Source of the DNA: Alteromonadaceae bacterium UBA2620
Lineage (GTDB): Bacteria > Pseudomonadota > Gammaproteobacteria > Enterobacterales > Alteromonadaceae
Direction: 5' to 3'
NCBI GenBank assembly: GCA_002339125.1
Contig: DDJQ01000100.1
Location: 1-38,720 of the forward strand
Length of the DNA stretch: 38,720 bases
Position numbers and translations under genes: made by a program. Shown here in pieces: positions 36,849 to 38,720 of the stretch. Below the pieces are notes generated by a model, which was not told the DNA's origin, made no database searches, and saw only the letters and a list, made by a program, of their open reading frames with translations. The stretch's first letter is position 1. Each line of letters begins with the position of its first letter.

Positions 36849-37907
36849 ATGTCTGTGTTTGAACATTCAGAATTTGATGCCCATGAGCATGTTGCGTTTT
36901 ACTCCGATCCAGTTACCGGACTGAAAGCGATTATTGCGATTCACAACACCAATCTCGGGCCATCGCTGGGTGGCTGTCGAATGTGGCCTTATCTTAACAG
37001 CAGCGAAGCACTTACTGATGTACTGCGCTTATCAAAAGGCATGACCTACAAAGCAGCAATGGCCAACCTGCAGCAAGGCGGTGGCAAAGCGGTGATCATC
37101 GGCGACCCGCGTAAAGACAAAAGTGAAGCCTTTATGCAGTCGATGGGGCGTTTTGTGGAGAGCCTGAACGGCCGGTATATTACGGCTGAAGACTCAGGCA
37201 TCACTGTTGACGATTTGAAAGCTGTGGCTACTCAAACAAGCCATGTGGCGGGGACGTCTGCGCAGTACAATGCACTGGGTGAAACCCCTACCGGCAATCC
37301 TGCACCATCAACTGCTTATGGCGTTTTTGTCGGGCTCAGGCAAACGGTGAAACATGTGCTTGGTAGTGATCTGCAAGGCGTGAAAGTAGCCATTCAGGGC
37401 ATGGGGCATGTGGGGTACCGGCTGGCTAAACAGCTGCATGCTGAAGGCGCTGAGCTTTATGTAGCGGATATTTTTCCCGAAGGATTGGAGCGTGCCGAAC
37501 AAGAACTGGGTGCTACAGTGGTTGCACCAGAAGAAATCTTAACCCTGCCGGTAGACGTGCTGGCGCCTTGTGCCATGGGGTCGTCGATTAATGATGAGTC
37601 GGTGCCGGATATCCGCGCCAAAATCATTGCCGGTGCGGCAAATAATCAGTTAGCCCGGGAAGAGCTGGGAACGGTCTTACATAAAAAAGGCATTTGCTAC
37701 GCGCCGGATTATGTTATCAACGCTGGTGGCATTATCGATATCTATCACCAGAAGCAGGCGGATAGTTCAGACCAGGCCATGCGTGAACATCTGGCGAAAA
37801 TTGGCGATACGCTGATTGAGGTTTATGAGCGCGCTGAAGCTGAAAATGCACCCACCAATCTGGTGGCTAATCGTATAGCAGAAGAACGATTTGCAAAGCG
37901 GGGTTGA
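36849..37907 (+). CDS. ldh: Leucine dehydrogenase-type Glu/Leu/Phe/Val dehydrogenase
   Basis: NAD-dependent amino acid dehydrogenase that deaminates leucine or related branched-chain amino acids to 2-oxo acids. It has 352 residues. The substrate domain has GPSLGGCRMWPY, LSKGMTYKAAMANLQQGGGKAV (Lys68 and catalytic Lys80) and ITAEDSGIT. The Rossmann domain has AIQGMGHVGYRLAKQL, and the late PDYVINAGGII is typical. This length and pattern favour leucine or valine/phenylalanine dehydrogenase over the larger glutamate dehydrogenases. ATG 36849 (MSVFEHSEFD) fits the family N-terminus; GTG at 36840 would add three residues, and AAGGA (36832-36836) is not ideally spaced for either. It is divergent from the Lrp-type regulator. 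Confidence 0.85.
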   Translation: MSVFEHSEFDAHEHVAFYSDPVTGLKAIIAIHNTNLGPSLGGCRMWPYLNSSEALTDVLRLSKGMTYKAAMANLQQGGGKAVIIGDPRKDKSEAFMQSMGRFVESLNGRYITAEDSGITVDDLKAVATQTSHVAGTSAQYNALGETPTGNPAPSTAYGVFVGLRQTVKHVLGSDLQGVKVAIQGMGHVGYRLAKQLHAEGAELYVADIFPEGLERAEQELGATVVAPEEILTLPVDVLAPCAMGSSINDESVPDIRAKIIAGAANNQLAREELGTVLHKKGICYAPDYVINAGGIIDIYHQKQADSSDQAMREHLAKIGDTLIEVYERAEAENAPTNLVANRIAEERFAKRG

Positions 37908-37932
37908 ACTTTAGCTAACAAGTCGTCATAAT
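37904..37932 (+). promoter_or_regulatory. Candidate promoter of ffs overlapping the upstream stop codon
   Basis: TTGAAC (37904-37909) and CATAAT (37927-37932) are separated by 17 bases. The -35 box contains the TGA stop codon of the dehydrogenase gene. A leader of about 40 bases would precede the mature RNA; it holds the stem GTGAC (37944-37948) / GTCAC (37959-37963), extended by TGCGCC (37932-37937) and GGCGCA (37964-37969). Confidence 0.55.
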
Positions 37933-37980
37933 GCGCCGCGCTCGTGACTTGTAACCAGGTCACGGCGCACAAGTTTCTAT

Positions 37981-38092
37981 GGTGGGCTTTTGGTCCTCCC
38001 GCAATGATACTCTGTGAACCCGGTCAGGCCCGGAAGGGAGCAGCCGCAGCAGACGACTCATGTGCCGGGATGTGGCTGGAAGCCTGCCACCC
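37981..38092 (+). ncRNA. ffs: Signal recognition particle 4.5S RNA
   Basis: The RNA core of SRP, which binds Ffh and targets membrane proteins to the Sec machinery. The sequence matches the E. coli 4.5S RNA pattern throughout: GGTCCTCCCGCAA, TACTCTGT, the domain IV hallmark GGTCAGGCCCGGAAGGGAGC (symmetric loop and GGAA tetraloop), CAGACGACTCATGTGCCGG and GGATGT. The ends GGTGGGC and GCCTGCCACC pair. Length is about 112 bases, as usual. The ORFs drawn across it on both strands are not genes. It is followed 17 bases later by the end of a Tn7-like element. Confidence 0.96.
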
Positions 38093-38108
38093 AAATTCCT
38101 CTCTATTT

Positions 38109-38177
38109 TGTCGTTTGAAGTATAAGTTGACATATTTGAAGTATAAGCTGACATAAATTTGCAGTGTAAGTTGTCAT
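38109..38177 (+). mobile_element. End of a Tn7-like transposon with three TnsB-type binding repeats
   Basis: The sequence begins TGTCG, as Tn7-like termini begin with TGT, and contains three direct 20-bp repeats: TTTGAAGTATAAGTTGACAT (38114-38133), TTTGAAGTATAAGCTGACAT (38135-38154) and TTTGCAGTGTAAGTTGTCAT (38158-38177). The first two differ at one position; the third differs at three from the first. Start-to-start spacings of 21 and 23 bp are close to two helical turns. A tnsA-like gene starts 40 bases further in, reading away from ffs, as in Tn7 where tnsA lies next to the end proximal to the attachment site. The core (TATAAGTTGACAT) recalls the repeats of type I-F3 CRISPR-associated transposons. 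The rest of the element is outside the window or lost. Confidence 0.75.
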
Positions 38178-38216
38178 AGTCTATTTTTTAGTCAGTGCGC
38201 TTAAAAAGGATCGGCT

Positions 38217-38606
38217 ATGTACCGACGCAAATTAAAACACTCTCGAGTTAAAAACCTCTTTAAATTTGCAAGCCAGAAAAATAATGCGACTTGCTTGGTT
38301 GAGTCAGCTCTTGAATATGACGCTTGTTTCCACTTCGAGTACTCTCCTAATATAAAATCTTTTGAAGCTCAACCGCTCGGCTTTCATTATGTATATGAAG
38401 ACCGAAAGTTCCCATACACCCCAGATTTCCTGTTGCATTATAACGACGGTGGGCAAAAATACCTTGAAATAAAAACCGCCAAAGAGTTGTCAAAGCTGGA
38501 AGTTAAGCAGATCGCTATAGCTAGCAGAGATTTAAGTGCTTACCCTGAAGATATTCAAAAAAATAGTACATGCCAGATTCAGGGCAAGATCACGAACATA
38601 AATTAG
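38217..38606 (+). CDS. tnsA: TnsA-like transposon endonuclease, apparently truncated
   Basis: TnsA cuts the 5' ends of Tn7-like transposons so that, with TnsB, the element leaves as cut-and-paste. The N-terminal pattern YRRKLKHSRVKNLFKFASQKN, then VESALEYDACFHFEYSPNIKSFEAQP and YTPDFLLHY, matches the small TnsA proteins of Tn7-like elements. Candidate catalytic residues are Glu33, Asp70 and Lys86 (in LEIK), a restriction-enzyme-like PD-(D/E)xK set. The product has only 129 residues against more than 200 in most homologues, and after about residue 95 (SKLEVKQ) it no longer resembles the family; the other two frames do not continue it either. AAGGA lies about 6 bases before ATG 38217. It is probably a decayed or deleted copy. 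Confidence 0.7.
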   Translation: MYRRKLKHSRVKNLFKFASQKNNATCLVESALEYDACFHFEYSPNIKSFEAQPLGFHYVYEDRKFPYTPDFLLHYNDGGQKYLEIKTAKELSKLEVKQIAIASRDLSAYPEDIQKNSTCQIQGKITNIN

Positions 38607-38720
38607 CCAAATGAGTTTCCAGTCAGCATAAAACATGGACGAATAAGGCTGTCTGTGATCTTATACTTTCTTTTGTGGAGAGAGCCATGAATACAGGGGG
38701 CATTTGAACGATTTTTTGGT
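38607..38720. other. Terminal region without an identifiable gene; contains an inverted transposon-end-like repeat
   Basis: No ORF of note lies here. TGTGATCTTATACTT (38654-38668), read on the minus strand, is AAGTATAAGATCACA, which matches AAGTATAAGTTGACA of the transposon-end repeats at 13 of 15 positions. It could mark the opposite end of a collapsed element. A short frame from 38688 (MNTGGI) is not credible. Confidence 0.35.

Noticed and set aside
37944..38156. ORFs on both strands across 37944-38156
   Set aside because: They lie over the SRP RNA gene and the transposon-end repeats; their translations resemble no protein.
38109..38177. Possible CRISPR array from the three direct repeats
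   Set aside because: Repeats are adjacent with 1-3 bases between, so there are no spacers; the architecture is that of transposase-binding sites.

Overview
The window looks like a chromosomal segment from a marine gammaproteobacterium of the Alteromonadales (Alteromonas-like). The grounds are E. coli-like CarA, CarB, GreA and DapB proteins, a sodium-pumping oxaloacetate decarboxylase, a tyrosine catabolic cluster under TyrR, a PEP-CTERM-like surface protein and moderate GC content. The assignment is inferred from the proteins; no database was searched.

Layout. 1-833: 3' end of a propionyl/acetyl-CoA synthetase gene with two tandem terminators. 893-5004: a small DUF3392-type membrane protein, a CadC-like membrane-bound regulator with a large repeat-rich C-terminal domain, and an exported protein with a PEP-CTERM-like tail. 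5149-5832 (-): cytochrome b561. 6052-11616: dapB and carAB; carA starts with TTG and has a leader with a terminator-like hairpin. 11657-13235: greA, a NUDIX hydrolase and a GNAT acetyltransferase. 13628-16837: oadGAB, the Na+-translocating oxaloacetate decarboxylase. 16842-23287 (-): pspF followed by sapABCDF as one tight operon. 23493-24920 (+): pspABC, divergent from pspF, with a candidate sigma-54 promoter. 24949-26281: an intact IS4-family insertion sequence with an 11-bp target duplication, sitting inside a REP-like palindrome. 26431-29313 (-): a two-unit M16 peptidase lipoprotein. 29517-36151 (+): phhA, tyrR, hppD, hmgA, fahA and maiA, which encode the route from phenylalanine through tyrosine and homogentisate to fumarate and acetoacetate, except for the tyrosine aminotransferase. 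36177-37907: an Lrp/AsnC regulator divergent from a leucine dehydrogenase-type gene. 37981-38092: the SRP 4.5S RNA gene (ffs).

The most unusual part is the last 600 bases. Seventeen bases after ffs a sequence begins with TGT and carries three 20-bp direct repeats (38114, 38135, 38158). These look like TnsB-binding sites at the end of a Tn7-like transposon, and they are followed at 38217 by a gene for a TnsA-like endonuclease. The region downstream of ffs is a known attachment site for Tn7-like elements, including the I-F3 CRISPR-associated ones. The TnsA-like protein is only 129 residues long and loses resemblance after the catalytic core. A related repeat in inverted orientation lies at 38654-38668, so this may be a collapsed remnant rather than a working element. 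The window ends too soon to decide.

Regulatory logic seen in sequence: a perfect TyrR box (TGTAAA-N6-TTTACA) lies 15 bp before tyrR, a near-perfect one lies upstream of phhA, and a palindrome made of the same half-sites in reversed order lies upstream of hppD. PspF keeps the GAFTGA sigma-54 contact loop while TyrR has lost it, so the two enhancer-binding-type regulators in this window must act differently.
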